64,000 bases of DNA, taken from NCBI RefSeq assembly GCF_002858745.1, contig NZ_PJRO01000019.1:55386-119385 (forward strand), written 5' to 3'. Position numbers and translations under genes: made by a program. Under the pieces are notes generated by a model, which saw nothing but the letters and a program-made list of their open reading frames with translations, had not been told where the DNA came from and made no database searches. Origin of the DNA: Mesorhizobium loti (GTDB lineage Bacteria > Pseudomonadota > Alphaproteobacteria > Rhizobiales > Rhizobiaceae). Of this stretch, positions 1-7,936 are shown piece after piece; positions within the stretch are counted from its first letter, which is position 1; each line of letters starts with the position of its first letter.

Positions 1-765
1 GCGGCGGTACCGTTCGCGCTCAACGCGCGCGGCATGAATGCCTGGCATTATCATGGCGGCGGCATCGCGCTGTTCAACGAGTTCCTTGGCAAGCAAGGTC
101 TCTATGGCCTTCCGGGTGGCAACACCGGCGTGCAGATGGGCGGCTGGTTCCGCAAGGAAATCAATACAGTTGCCGATCTCAAAGGCCTCAAGATGCGTAT
201 CGGTGGTTTCGCCGGCAAGGTGGTCGAGAAGCTGGGTGTCGTGCCGCAGCAGATCGCCGGCGGCGACATCTATCCCGCCCTGGAGAAGGGCACCATCGAT
301 GCCGCTGAATGGGTCGGCCCTTACGATGACGAAAAACTCGGATTCCAGAAAGTGGCGCCCTACTACTACTATCCCGGCTGGTGGGAAGGTGGTCCGACCG
401 TCCATCTGCTGTTCAACAAGGCGAAATTCGAAGAACTGCCGGCGAATTACAAGTCGCTGGTTCATACGGCTGCGCAGGCAGCCGACGCCAACATGCTGCA
501 GAAGTATGACTATGTGAATCCCGGTGCGGTGAAGTCACTGGTGGCATCCGGCGCCAAATTGCGGCCGTTCAGCCAGGAGATCCTGGCGGCCTGCTTCGAG
601 AAGGCAAACGAGGTCTATGCCGAGATGGAATCAGGCAATGCCGACTTCAAGAAGATCTGGGAATCGATCAAGGGCTTCCGCAAGGAGCATTATCTCTGGG
701 CGCAGGTGGCCGAGTACAACTACGATACCTTCATGATGATCCAGCAGCGGGGCAACAAGCTCTGA
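1..765 (+). CDS. dctP: TRAP transporter substrate-binding protein, DctP family (5' end cut off)
   Basis: This is the C-terminal part (about 254 residues) of a periplasmic solute-binding protein of a TRAP transporter; the frame is open from base 1, so the start lies outside the window. The segment contains the conserved DctP features: a GWF/KEI stretch followed by DLKGLKMRIGG, and the EW-GPYDDEKLGF region near the ligand-binding cleft, as in keto-acid-binding (TakP-like) members. The protein would capture a carboxylate or keto acid and hand it to the DctQM permease. The permease genes lie just downstream on the opposite strand and converge on this gene, an arrangement seen for TakP-type systems. 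A strong hairpin terminator follows. The ligand cannot be read from the sequence. Confidence 0.9.
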   Translation, partial: AAVPFALNARGMNAWHYHGGGIALFNEFLGKQGLYGLPGGNTGVQMGGWFRKEINTVADLKGLKMRIGGFAGKVVEKLGVVPQQIAGGDIYPALEKGTIDAAEWVGPYDDEKLGFQKVAPYYYYPGWWEGGPTVHLLFNKAKFEELPANYKSLVHTAAQAADANMLQKYDYVNPGAVKSLVASGAKLRPFSQEILAACFEKANEVYAEMESGNADFKKIWESIKGFRKEHYLWAQVAEYNYDTFMMIQQRGNKL

Positions 766-787
766 CCTGATCACAAGCTGAAGAATG

Positions 788-820
788 AAGCCCGGCAGCT
801 TTTGCTGCCGGGCTTTTTTG
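788..820 (+). terminator. Rho-independent terminator after dctP
   Basis: An 11-bp perfect stem (AGCCCGGCAGC, 789-799, pairing with 804-814) closes a TTTT loop and is followed by a T run at 814-819. It lies 23 bases after the dctP stop codon. Confidence 0.9.
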
Positions 821-940
821 TTGCCGTCAATTGGTCGCTGGATCTGGTCTGAGGCAGCATGCGGCAGGTTGCCTCTCAAACGCCCCCCGAGCGAGCTACG
901 AGGGTTTTGTCTTGCGGCGTGCGCCAGCCGCTCAACTGGA

Positions 941-2722
941 TCAATTGAAGCTGGGTGGTTTCGAAAGATCCGGTGTCGACGGAGCCGGTTGCGCAGGCTG
1001 GTCGCCGCCGAAGTTCGGTGGCTGCGACAAGTCCGTGCCGGGTGCAGCAGGCTGCGCCGGCGCAGAATCTCCGCCAGGAGAACCGAGCGGCTGCAGGCCC
1101 ATGCCTGGCAGTTCAGGCACTTTAATCTCTATCGTGCTCGGATCGACGGTGGCGCCCTTATAGTGCATCACCATCTGCGGGAAGGCGATGGTCAGGCCGA
1201 TCATCAGCACCTGGATGCAGACGAACGGAACTGCACCCCAGTAGATCTGGCCAGTCGTGACCGGCGCGGTCTGCTTGCCGGTGATGCGGTCCAGATAAGG
1301 TACACGGGCAGCCACCGAACGCAGGTAGAACAACGCGAAGCCAAAGGGCGGGTGCATGAAGGACGTCTGCATGTTGACGCCCAGCAGCACGCCGAACCAG
1401 ACGAGGTCGATGCCAAGCTTGTCTGCGGCCGGTGCCAGCAATGGCACGATGATGAAGGCCAGCTCGAAGAAATCGAGGAAGAAGGCCAGCACGAAGACAA
1501 GGATGTTGACGACGATCAGGAAGCCGAGTTCGCCGCCAGGCAGCGAGATCAGCAGGTGCTCAACCCACAGATGGCCATTCACACCATAGAAGGTGAGCGA
1601 GAAGACGCGAGCGCCGATCAGGATGAACAGCACGAAGGATGACAGCCTTGTCGTCGAAGCGAGCGCCTGCTTGATGACGTCCAGGGTAAGCCTTCCTTTG
1701 AAACCAGCCATGACGAGTGCGCCGACAGCGCCCATGGCGCCGCCTTCCGTCGGCGTCGCGATGCCGAGGAAGATGGTGCCGAGCACCAGGAATATCAGCG
1801 CCAGCGGCGGGATGAGCACGATCACCACCTGTTGCGCCAGTCTCGACATCAGGTTGAAGCCGAGCGTCTTGTCGGCAACAGCAAAGATGTAGATCACAAT
1901 GACTGCAAAGGAGGCGGCCAGGATATCGGCATTGGCGCCGTGGGTCGGCTCGAGGTAGCGGTATCCCGCGTAGCCAATGACACCAGCTGCCAGCAGCGCG
2001 ACGATCAAGGACAGTACGCCTTTGCCGAGCGTGCGGGCCTCCTGAGGCAAAGCCGGCATCGAATTCGGCCGGATGATCGACATCACCAGGATGTAGAGCA
2101 TGTAGAGCCCGGTCAGGACGAGGCCGGGGATCAGGGCGCCGGCATACATGTCGCCGACCGAGCGGCCGAGCTGGTCGGCCAGCACGATCAGCACCAGTGA
2201 AGGTGGGATGATTTGCGCCAGCGTGCCGGATGCGGCGATGACACCGGATGCAACGCGCCTGTCGTAGCCGTAGCGCAGCATGATCGGCAGCGAAATCAGA
2301 CCCATCGCAATGACGGAGGCTGCGACCACACCTGTGGTTGCGGCCAGCAAGGCACCAACGAAGATGACCGCGTAAGCTAGACCGCCGCGGATCGGGCCGA
2401 ACAACTGGCCGACGGTATCGAGCAGATCCTCCGCCATGCCGGAACGTTCCAGCACGATGCCCATGAAGGTGAAGAACGGGATGGCCAGCAGCACATCGTT
2501 CGACATCACCCTGTTGCCATAGAAGTTTTCCGGCAATGCCCAGAGCAGCGGCCAGGACAGGTTGATCGAACCGCCGGAGAATGGCGCCAGTTCCACGCCG
2601 AGGGCGAAGAAGGCAAGGCCGGTTGCTGCCAGCGAAAAGGCAACCGGATACCCAAACAGCAGAAAGACGATCAGCGAAGCGAACATGATCGGCGCCATGT
2701 TCTGCGCGATGAAGGCGATCAC
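941..2722 (-). CDS. dctM: TRAP transporter large permease, DctM family, with proline-rich C-terminal tail
   Basis: Integral membrane subunit that drives sodium-coupled uptake of the solute bound by the DctP protein. The first ~520 residues are a series of hydrophobic helices typical of DctM, including the PPS and GVVAAS-type segments and the ATPTEGGA motif. At 593 residues it is longer than the usual ~430 of DctM, although long forms are known with TakP-type systems. The extra length includes a C-terminal tail of ~60 residues rich in Pro, Ala and Gly with a repeated DLSQPPNF / DLSKPPSF unit. The start is GTG, overlapping the dctQ stop by four bases (GTGA), so the two genes are translationally coupled. 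Confidence 0.92.
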   Translation of the reverse strand: MIAFIAQNMAPIMFASLIVFLLFGYPVAFSLAATGLAFFALGVELAPFSGGSINLSWPLLWALPENFYGNRVMSNDVLLAIPFFTFMGIVLERSGMAEDLLDTVGQLFGPIRGGLAYAVIFVGALLAATTGVVAASVIAMGLISLPIMLRYGYDRRVASGVIAASGTLAQIIPPSLVLIVLADQLGRSVGDMYAGALIPGLVLTGLYMLYILVMSIIRPNSMPALPQEARTLGKGVLSLIVALLAAGVIGYAGYRYLEPTHGANADILAASFAVIVIYIFAVADKTLGFNLMSRLAQQVVIVLIPPLALIFLVLGTIFLGIATPTEGGAMGAVGALVMAGFKGRLTLDVIKQALASTTRLSSFVLFILIGARVFSLTFYGVNGHLWVEHLLISLPGGELGFLIVVNILVFVLAFFLDFFELAFIIVPLLAPAADKLGIDLVWFGVLLGVNMQTSFMHPPFGFALFYLRSVAARVPYLDRITGKQTAPVTTGQIYWGAVPFVCIQVLMIGLTIAFPQMVMHYKGATVDPSTIEIKVPELPGMGLQPLGSPGGDSAPAQPAAPGTDLSQPPNFGGDQPAQPAPSTPDLSKPPSFN

Positions 2723-3303
2723 GAGCGCACCTCTTCGGCCAGCGCCTTGCCTTCGAGTTCTGCCTGTTCGTGAACGGATACGAACGGATTGGGGTCTTCC
2801 ATGTCGCCGCGCATGATGGCGATCTTCTTGATGATTTCCGAAATGCCCTGGAGCGCCAGAAGGGAAAAGCCGACCAGCAGGATGGCCTTGGCCGGCCAGA
2901 CGATGAGGCCGCCGGAATTCGTCGACCCCTCACCTGACTGGAAAGAGTGGAGGGTATAGGGCACGAACATGTAGACCATCAGAAGCACGAACGGCATCAG
3001 GAAGAAGAGGTGGCCGATCAGGTCGATCCAATGCTGCACACGGCGTGACCACATGCCGTAGACGATGTCGATGCGGATGTGTTCGTTCTGCTTGAGCGTA
3101 TAGGCGGCCGCCAGCATGAAGGCCGCGCCGAACAGATACCATTGCAGCTCAAGCCAGGCATTCGACGACACGTCGAAAAGCTTGCGGATGATGGCGTTGC
3201 CGGCACTGACCAGGATCGACACCAGGATCAGCCAGGATATCCACTTTCCGATGAATTCGTTGAGGCGATCAATACCTCGGGACAGAGCCAGAAGCCCTTC
3301 CAT
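2719..3303 (-). CDS. dctQ: TRAP transporter small permease, DctQ family
   Basis: Small membrane subunit (194 residues) of the TRAP transporter, which pairs with DctM. The sequence shows four hydrophobic helices (around WISWLILVSILVSAGNAI, WYLFGAAFMLAAAYTL, FFLMPFVLLMVYMF and ILLVGFSLLALQGI) and the conserved EHIRIDIVY motif between helices two and three. The frame is open further upstream, but the ATG at 3301-3303 has a GGGAGG ribosome site seven bases ahead, so this start is preferred. It is the first gene of a two-gene operon with dctM. Confidence 0.92.
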   Translation of the reverse strand: MEGLLALSRGIDRLNEFIGKWISWLILVSILVSAGNAIIRKLFDVSSNAWLELQWYLFGAAFMLAAAYTLKQNEHIRIDIVYGMWSRRVQHWIDLIGHLFFLMPFVLLMVYMFVPYTLHSFQSGEGSTNSGGLIVWPAKAILLVGFSLLALQGISEIIKKIAIMRGDMEDPNPFVSVHEQAELEGKALAEEVRS

Positions 3304-3486
3304 ACAAACCTCCCTGACGGACAGGTCGGGCTGCTCCCCTTTTTGCGCCGCGCCTGCTTGGACCAACGGTAGGCCGCGTCTGGCCAGCGGGTCAACACAA
3401 CCACCAGGCGTCGGCAGGCTGGAATCATTCCAGCCCCCAGCTTTCGCTGGCTGCGAGCGGCGTCATGCGACGAAAGTTTAATGAAA

Positions 3487-4392
3487 TCAGACGGTCCGGC
3501 GGTTGTCGCGCCCGGCTCCGACGAGGACCAGGATTGCAACCAGGAAGAGGAACATCCAGGCGTCGCGCCACTCGACGGTGAAGTATCCGGTCCATAACGA
3601 TTCGGCCAAGCCGTAAGCTGCGGCCCCGGTCGCAGCTCTGGTCGGAGACAGGTAGCCGCCCACGGCAGTGATGAACAAGACCTTGAGGCCATAGATCAGG
3701 CCGGCACCAAAGCCGAGATTGCCGTAATAGAGTGCCGCAAGTATGCCGGCCAGTGCCGCACAAAGCCCACCAGCCACCACCGAAGTGCGGAAAACCCTGC
3801 GGACATCGGTTCCGCACATGGCGGCGGCATGCGGATCATCGGAGACGGCGCGCCACAACCGACCGTAGCGCGATCGGCCTAGGACAAGCGATCCGGCGAT
3901 CAGCGTGAGCACGACGAGCATGCAGTTCAAAAGCTGGATTACGGTCAGCGTCGCCTTGAAGCCCCCGGCTTCCGCAAAGATAACCGGAGTGCCGAGCATC
4001 GGCGACAGCCACACGTCGTGTGTGTTGGCCGCGATACGGCCGAGCTCGGTCAGGATCAGCGCCACGCCGAGCGTTGCCGCGGCGATCGTGTTGGGCGAGC
4101 GATCCGCAAGCGGCTCGAACAGCGAGCGGGCCAGCAGATGGCTGGCAAGCGCAGCGTAGCCGAAAGCCAGAACCGTCCCGAAGACGATGGTGGCTGGCAG
4201 TGTCAACCACAACACCTGATAGCCGAACACAGCGGCAAGGATCATCGTTTGCCCACAGAACGCAAACAATGCGCCATAGGCCAGGTTGGTCCGGTGCAGG
4301 ATTCCGTTGGTCAGCGCGTAGCCAAAGGCCAGCAGCGCATAGAGCGCGCCAGAATGCAGCCCGTTCAGGACCTGCTGAAGGAAATAGAGCAT
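3487..4392 (-). CDS. Branched-chain amino acid-type ABC permease, LivH family (orphan)
   Basis: A 301-residue inner-membrane permease of the LivH/BPD_transp_2 family. It starts MLYFLQQVLNGLHSGALYAL, the classic LivH N-terminus, followed by about eight hydrophobic helices and the cytoplasmic ALR/DPHAAAMCGTD loop that contacts the ATPase. No LivM, ATPase or binding-protein gene lies next to it: the neighbours are dctQ and a divergent CGNR regulator. It must either work with components encoded elsewhere or be a relic. The upstream in-frame extension has no hydrophobic or conserved sequence, so the ATG at 4392 is chosen. A ribosome site is weak. Confidence 0.8.
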   Translation of the reverse strand: MLYFLQQVLNGLHSGALYALLAFGYALTNGILHRTNLAYGALFAFCGQTMILAAVFGYQVLWLTLPATIVFGTVLAFGYAALASHLLARSLFEPLADRSPNTIAAATLGVALILTELGRIAANTHDVWLSPMLGTPVIFAEAGGFKATLTVIQLLNCMLVVLTLIAGSLVLGRSRYGRLWRAVSDDPHAAAMCGTDVRRVFRTSVVAGGLCAALAGILAALYYGNLGFGAGLIYGLKVLFITAVGGYLSPTRAATGAAAYGLAESLWTGYFTVEWRDAWMFLFLVAILVLVGAGRDNRRTV

Positions 4393-4445
4393 GCCAACCA
4401 CCGGCCGTGGACAACCCAAGGCGAGGGCAGGCTGCCTTTCTGATT

Positions 4446-4475
4446 CTAACTTGTCAAATGCATAATACTGGTTAG
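4446..4475. promoter_or_regulatory. Divergent promoter region with short inverted repeat
   Basis: The 92-base gap between the LivH-type permease and the CGNR gene is AT-rich compared with its surroundings. It carries CTAAC (4446-4450) and GTTAG (4471-4475) as an inverted repeat around TTGTCA, a plausible operator for the neighbouring CGNR protein. The arms are only five bases, so this is tentative. Confidence 0.3.
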
Positions 4476-4484
4476 ATTTATACC

Positions 4485-5099
4485 ATGACAGTTTCCTGGA
4501 TCCAGCATCGCTTCGCGGGTGGCGTGCTCGCACTCGATACGGCCAACACGGTTGTGTTGCGCGGCGATCCTGACCGTGGTTTCGACCGGTTTGAGAATAC
4601 GTCCGAAATCGCGCGCTTTGCGGAAGCCGCCGGCACGTTCAGGGCTGCCGAACTGGGTGGGCGGCGCCTGGAAGCCGCCGAACCGGAACGGATCGCGCCG
4701 GTGGTGCTGGATATCCGCGAGACAACGGACCGCTTGTTTCGCGAAGCTGTCTTGCAGGGCAGCTTCGAAAGCAGCCACTTGTCGGATTTTCTGGAGGCTT
4801 GCTCGAGAGGCGTCGCCGCTGCCCGGGGTAAGATCGGAGGACAGACGCGACCGTTTGGCGATCCGGCGACGGCGCTCGCCTTCGAGGCAGCGCTGGCTGT
4901 CTCGGCCTTGTCGCTGCTGAGCGGCGACGTGCCACGCCGATTAAGGATCTGTGCCAATTGCCGCTGGCTGTTCATGGACCGGAGCCGCAATTCGAGCCGG
5001 CTTTGGTGCGACATGGCGGTGTGCGGAAATCGCCGCAAGGCCAGCCGTCATTATCAGCGCCGCAAGGAAACGCGGGAGGCCGACCATGGCGAGAGATGA
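4485..5099 (+). CDS. CGNR zinc-finger / ABATE-domain protein, putative transcriptional regulator
   Basis: The 204-residue protein has an N-terminal ABATE-type domain (residues ~1-145, beginning with FAGGVLALDTANTV) and a C-terminal CGNR zinc finger: CANC ... RLWCDMAVCGNRRKASRHYQRRK. The finger presents the expected C-x2-C and C-x4-C pairs that would bind zinc. Proteins of this family are thought to be stress- or promoter-associated regulators, but few have been studied. It is divergent from the LivH-type permease, which is a reasonable target. The following lipoprotein gene overlaps its 3' end by 14 bases. Confidence 0.85.
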   Translation: MTVSWIQHRFAGGVLALDTANTVVLRGDPDRGFDRFENTSEIARFAEAAGTFRAAELGGRRLEAAEPERIAPVVLDIRETTDRLFREAVLQGSFESSHLSDFLEACSRGVAAARGKIGGQTRPFGDPATALAFEAALAVSALSLLSGDVPRRLRICANCRWLFMDRSRNSSRLWCDMAVCGNRRKASRHYQRRKETREADHGER

Positions 5100-5625
5100 A
5101 CCTGCTGGCATCTTGCGAAGGCTTGCCTTGGCGACAGCGCTGCTGGCCACAATAATGATCGGCGCCTGCCGTCAATCCGAAGACGGCCAATATTTCGAGG
5201 TGTCGGGCCGGCTTTTCGAATTCAACTATCGACTGGCTCGCGCCACCTATGTCGTGACACTCAACCCGCTGCGGCCGATGGAAGAAGGGCAGGTGGCGGT
5301 TGCAACCTTCGAGAATCCTGCCGGCGGCGCGCCTTTTGTCGTGAACCAGCCGGTCTGGCCGAAGATGCGGCACATCACCCTTACCAGCCCGGCACTGACA
5401 TGCGTGGTCAAGGACAAACCCTATGCGGTGTCCATTCGGATCGAAGACCTCAGCGGCAAGCTGTTGCAGACGTTGCGAACGACGCTGATCTCGAGCGAAG
5501 ACCAGAGCGTGCTGCCGGATCGGGCTCTGGTGACCGGCCCCGTCTATGAGCTTAATCCGGAACTGGCAGGCCATACCGACGGCAGGTTGCCGGGCACGGA
5601 AAAGCCGGTCTGCCCGAAAGTCTGA
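5086..5625 (+). CDS. Hypothetical lipoprotein
   Basis: A 179-residue protein of unknown function. The N-terminus MARDEPAGILRRLAL is followed by a hydrophobic stretch and the lipobox IGAC (Cys at residue ~27), so it should be lipid-anchored. The remainder is soluble, beta-rich in appearance and has no motif I recognise. The ATG at 5086 has GGGAGG seven bases upstream. A longer in-frame reading starting at 4951 would only overlap the CGNR gene and would bury the signal peptide. It is probably co-transcribed with the CGNR gene. Confidence 0.7.
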   Translation: MARDEPAGILRRLALATALLATIMIGACRQSEDGQYFEVSGRLFEFNYRLARATYVVTLNPLRPMEEGQVAVATFENPAGGAPFVVNQPVWPKMRHITLTSPALTCVVKDKPYAVSIRIEDLSGKLLQTLRTTLISSEDQSVLPDRALVTGPVYELNPELAGHTDGRLPGTEKPVCPKV

Positions 5626-5628
5626 CCG

Positions 5629-5715
5629 CTAGAGCAAAAGTGCGCAACGGTTTTGCGTCCGCAATTGCGTAAGACAAAGGACCAGAGCGTCTCCGAGAAA
5701 CCGGAAACGCTCTAG
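5629..5715. repeat. Rhizobial palindromic intergenic repeat, copy 1
   Basis: The segment runs from CTAGAGC to GCTCTAG and contains the blocks AAAAGTGCGCA-CGGTTTT-CGTCCG-AATTGCG and AGAGCGTCTCCG...CGGAAACGCTCTAG that recur at 7691 and, inverted, at 61488. The last six bases, CTCTAG, supply the TAG stop codon of the GntR gene on the minus strand. Confidence 0.85.
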
Positions 5716-6389
5716 CGTGCGCGCGAAGTCATGTAGTCGAGCAGGGCAGCACAGGCATCGCGGAAATGTCGGGTCAGGTGACCGACCGCAGCCTTCTCAT
5801 CGCCTTGCATGCAGGAAAAGAGCATGGCGCGGTGCTCGTCCTGCGATCGTTCGCGGTAGTCGAGGTTGGACAGCACGATGCGGACATAGCGGTCCGAGGC
5901 AGCGTGCTGCGCTTCGATCAGGTCCAGCAGGCGGCGGTTGCCGCAATCGCGGTAGAGAGCCACGTGGAACTCGCGGTTGAGTTGACCCCAGCGGCCGACA
6001 TCGGTTTCGCGGTCAAGCTGTTCGAGCACGCTGGCTGCGTGGCGAAGACTGTCCGGATTCTGCTTTTGCATTGAAAGTCTTAGCGCTTCCACTTCGAGCA
6101 GTTCGCGCAACGCGTAAAGCTCGCTGATATCGGTTGCGTTCATGGCCGCGACCACGGCCCCTCGTGTTGGATGGATGGCGACAAGGCCTTCGGCTTCGAG
6201 GTAGCGCAGCGCGTCGCGAACCGGCATCCGGCTGACGCCGAATTCCTTGGCCAGTTCATCCTGCCGCAAAGCAGCGCCCGGCGCCAAAGTGCCGGTGGCA
6301 ATGGCCTCGCGCAGGATTGCTGTCACCCCATCTGCCGCCGTTTGCGGCCTGACGCTTCTGCCTTCGCCGATCTTGCTCAGTCTATCCAT
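5712..6389 (-). CDS. GntR-family transcriptional regulator, FadR/FCD subfamily
   Basis: A 225-residue regulator. The N-terminal winged helix-turn-helix (residues ~20-85) includes LRQDELAKEFGVSRMPVRDALRYLEAEGLV, the standard GntR signature. The C-terminal all-helical FCD domain contains the conserved acidic and histidine ligands around RELLEVEALRL, REFHVALY and EHRAML that bind a metal and a carboxylate effector. The start at 6389 is preferred because AGGACG lies eight bases upstream; an extension to 6443 has no ribosome site. It is divergent from a flavin oxidoreductase gene, with a GTATAC palindrome between them, so it probably represses that gene and itself. Confidence 0.9.
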   Translation of the reverse strand: MDRLSKIGEGRSVRPQTAADGVTAILREAIATGTLAPGAALRQDELAKEFGVSRMPVRDALRYLEAEGLVAIHPTRGAVVAAMNATDISELYALRELLEVEALRLSMQKQNPDSLRHAASVLEQLDRETDVGRWGQLNREFHVALYRDCGNRRLLDLIEAQHAASDRYVRIVLSNLDYRERSQDEHRAMLFSCMQGDEKAAVGHLTRHFRDACAALLDYMTSRAR

Positions 6390-6451
6390 GCAACCGTCCT
6401 GAAATGTGAAGTCTGTCGTGCCGCAAAGCCTCTTGTTCGTCAAATCGAATC

Positions 6452-6467
6452 TGTATACTCGTATACA
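6452..6467. promoter_or_regulatory. Probable GntR (FCD) operator, TGTATAC-TC-GTATACA
   Basis: Seven-base perfect arms TGTATAC / GTATACA separated by two bases lie between the divergent GntR and oxidoreductase genes, about 22 bases before the oxidoreductase start. FCD-type GntR proteins commonly bind palindromes of this GTATAC kind, so the site most likely belongs to the adjacent regulator. Confidence 0.7.
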
Positions 6468-6488
6468 AGAATACGAATGGAGGAGAAG

Positions 6489-7685
6489 GTGACTAAGCGA
6501 ACGACGGAAGCTGTCGTCATTGGCGGCGGCATTGCCGGCTGCACGCTGGCGTACGAACTGGTCTTGCGAGGAATTGGCGTCACGGTGATCGAGCAGGGGC
6601 CAATCGCCGCGGAATCATCGGGGCGAAATACCGGCACGCTGCTCTCGGGACCACAGCGCTCGGTGGTCGAGATGCTCGACAAGAGTGTGGAAGTCTACGC
6701 GGAACTTGCCGATGGTCCGGTTCCTTTCGAATTCGGACGGATTGGTCATCTGCTGATTTCGGAAGATGATGAGAGTCTGGAAGAAGCCGCTGCCGTTGCC
6801 CAGCGCTACCGGGAAGCCGGTGTCGGTATGGAGAAGGTGAGCGGGACCGTGTTGGCGCGCGACTATCCGCGACTTGGCTTCAGGGTTGCCGGCGGTTATT
6901 TCGCCGAACGGGCGTGGACGCTGGAGCCTATGGGCGCCACCCACGCCTTCGCCCATGCGGCTCGACTCGCCGGCGGCCGTTTCCGGACCGGCCTGCGGGC
7001 GGCACAGGTCATTTCACGGGGCGGCAAGGTGCAGGGCGTACTCACCGATGACGGCATCATTGCCGCCGATATGGTTTTCATCGCCAATGGTCTGTGGATG
7101 TCCGACATGCTGCGCCGGACGGTGGGAGACGGACCGCTGCCTGGACTTCCGTTCACGGCCGGACGTGGCTGGTTGATCCAGCTCGGCAAGCTGGATTTCG
7201 AATTGCCCTGGATTGTCGAAGAACTGACATGGCCTGATCAGGACGAACTCGGCCGCCTGTCTTTGGCTGGATTGGCTGATGTCGCGGCTTGCAACGATGA
7301 CAGACCAGGCGTCGAGGCGATCTGCCTCAATCCCATGCGAGGGGGCGATGCGCGTCTGGGCGCTTCTGTGCAGCCGGCTTTCCGCGACCTGCTTCGCAAC
7401 ACCGATATGCCCAGCCGCATCGCAGCCCGGGCATTGCGGATGATCCCGGGACTGGGTTCGCCTGCTGTGAAAAACGTCTATCCGGGCAACCGGCCGATGT
7501 TGTCGGATGGATTGCCTGTGGCCGGACGCACGCCGATCGACGGCCTCTATCTGCACGGCGGCATGGGTTCCATTGGCATGCATGCCGCGCCTGCAACCGC
7601 ACGCTGGCTGGTGGATGCGGTGCTTTCCGGCGATGGCAATCCGCCGCAGGCCTGGCTCAGGCCGCAGCGTTTTGCAGGCTGGTGA
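6489..7685 (+). CDS. FAD-dependent oxidoreductase, DAO (D-amino acid/glycine oxidase-like) family
   Basis: The ~398-residue protein begins with a dinucleotide-binding fold (AVVIGGGIAGCTLAYELVLRG, with the acidic end at VIEQG). It ends with the DAO-type C-terminal FAD contact LYLHGGMGSIGMHAAPATARWL. Such enzymes oxidise amines or alpha-amino acids to imines. The GTG at 6489 is favoured because GGAGGA sits just upstream; an ATG at 6477 is the alternative. The divergent GntR regulator and the palindrome between them suggest substrate-inducible expression. The substrate is unknown. Confidence 0.82.
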   Translation: MTKRTTEAVVIGGGIAGCTLAYELVLRGIGVTVIEQGPIAAESSGRNTGTLLSGPQRSVVEMLDKSVEVYAELADGPVPFEFGRIGHLLISEDDESLEEAAAVAQRYREAGVGMEKVSGTVLARDYPRLGFRVAGGYFAERAWTLEPMGATHAFAHAARLAGGRFRTGLRAAQVISRGGKVQGVLTDDGIIAADMVFIANGLWMSDMLRRTVGDGPLPGLPFTAGRGWLIQLGKLDFELPWIVEELTWPDQDELGRLSLAGLADVAACNDDRPGVEAICLNPMRGGDARLGASVQPAFRDLLRNTDMPSRIAARALRMIPGLGSPAVKNVYPGNRPMLSDGLPVAGRTPIDGLYLHGGMGSIGMHAAPATARWLVDAVLSGDGNPPQAWLRPQRFAGW

Positions 7686-7690
7686 GTGCC

Positions 7691-7791
7691 AGAGCAATTC
7701 CAGGAAAAGTGCGTAGCGGTTTTCCGTCCGGAATTGCGGAAAAACAAAGAGTCAGAGCGTTTCCGCGTTTCCGAAAAACCGGAAACGCTCC
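7691..7791. repeat. Rhizobial palindromic intergenic repeat, copy 2
   Basis: This is a nearly full-length copy reading AGAGCAATTCCAGGAAAAGTGCG ... CGGAAACGCTC. It is the closest match to the inverted copy at 61488-61591, sharing the AATTCC, GGTTTTCCGTCCGGAATTGCG and ACAAAGAGT blocks. It sits six bases after the oxidoreductase stop codon and could act as a processing or termination hairpin. Confidence 0.88.
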
Positions 7792-7936
7792 TGTACAGGC
7801 GATTGAAGCATCGTGGTGGACGTCGAGTTCGGCCTTGATGTAGCCGAATTGAATTGACGTTACATACCGAGGCGGAAAGACTGCGCCCGATCCAGTCGCT
7901 GTAGCGAATCCGGACGGTTTCGCACGGGAAGGTACC

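Noticed and set aside
3420..3480. Terminator after the LivH-type gene
   Set aside because: CCAGC-GAAA-GCTGG can form a short hairpin on the minus strand, but the stem is only five bases and no T run follows.
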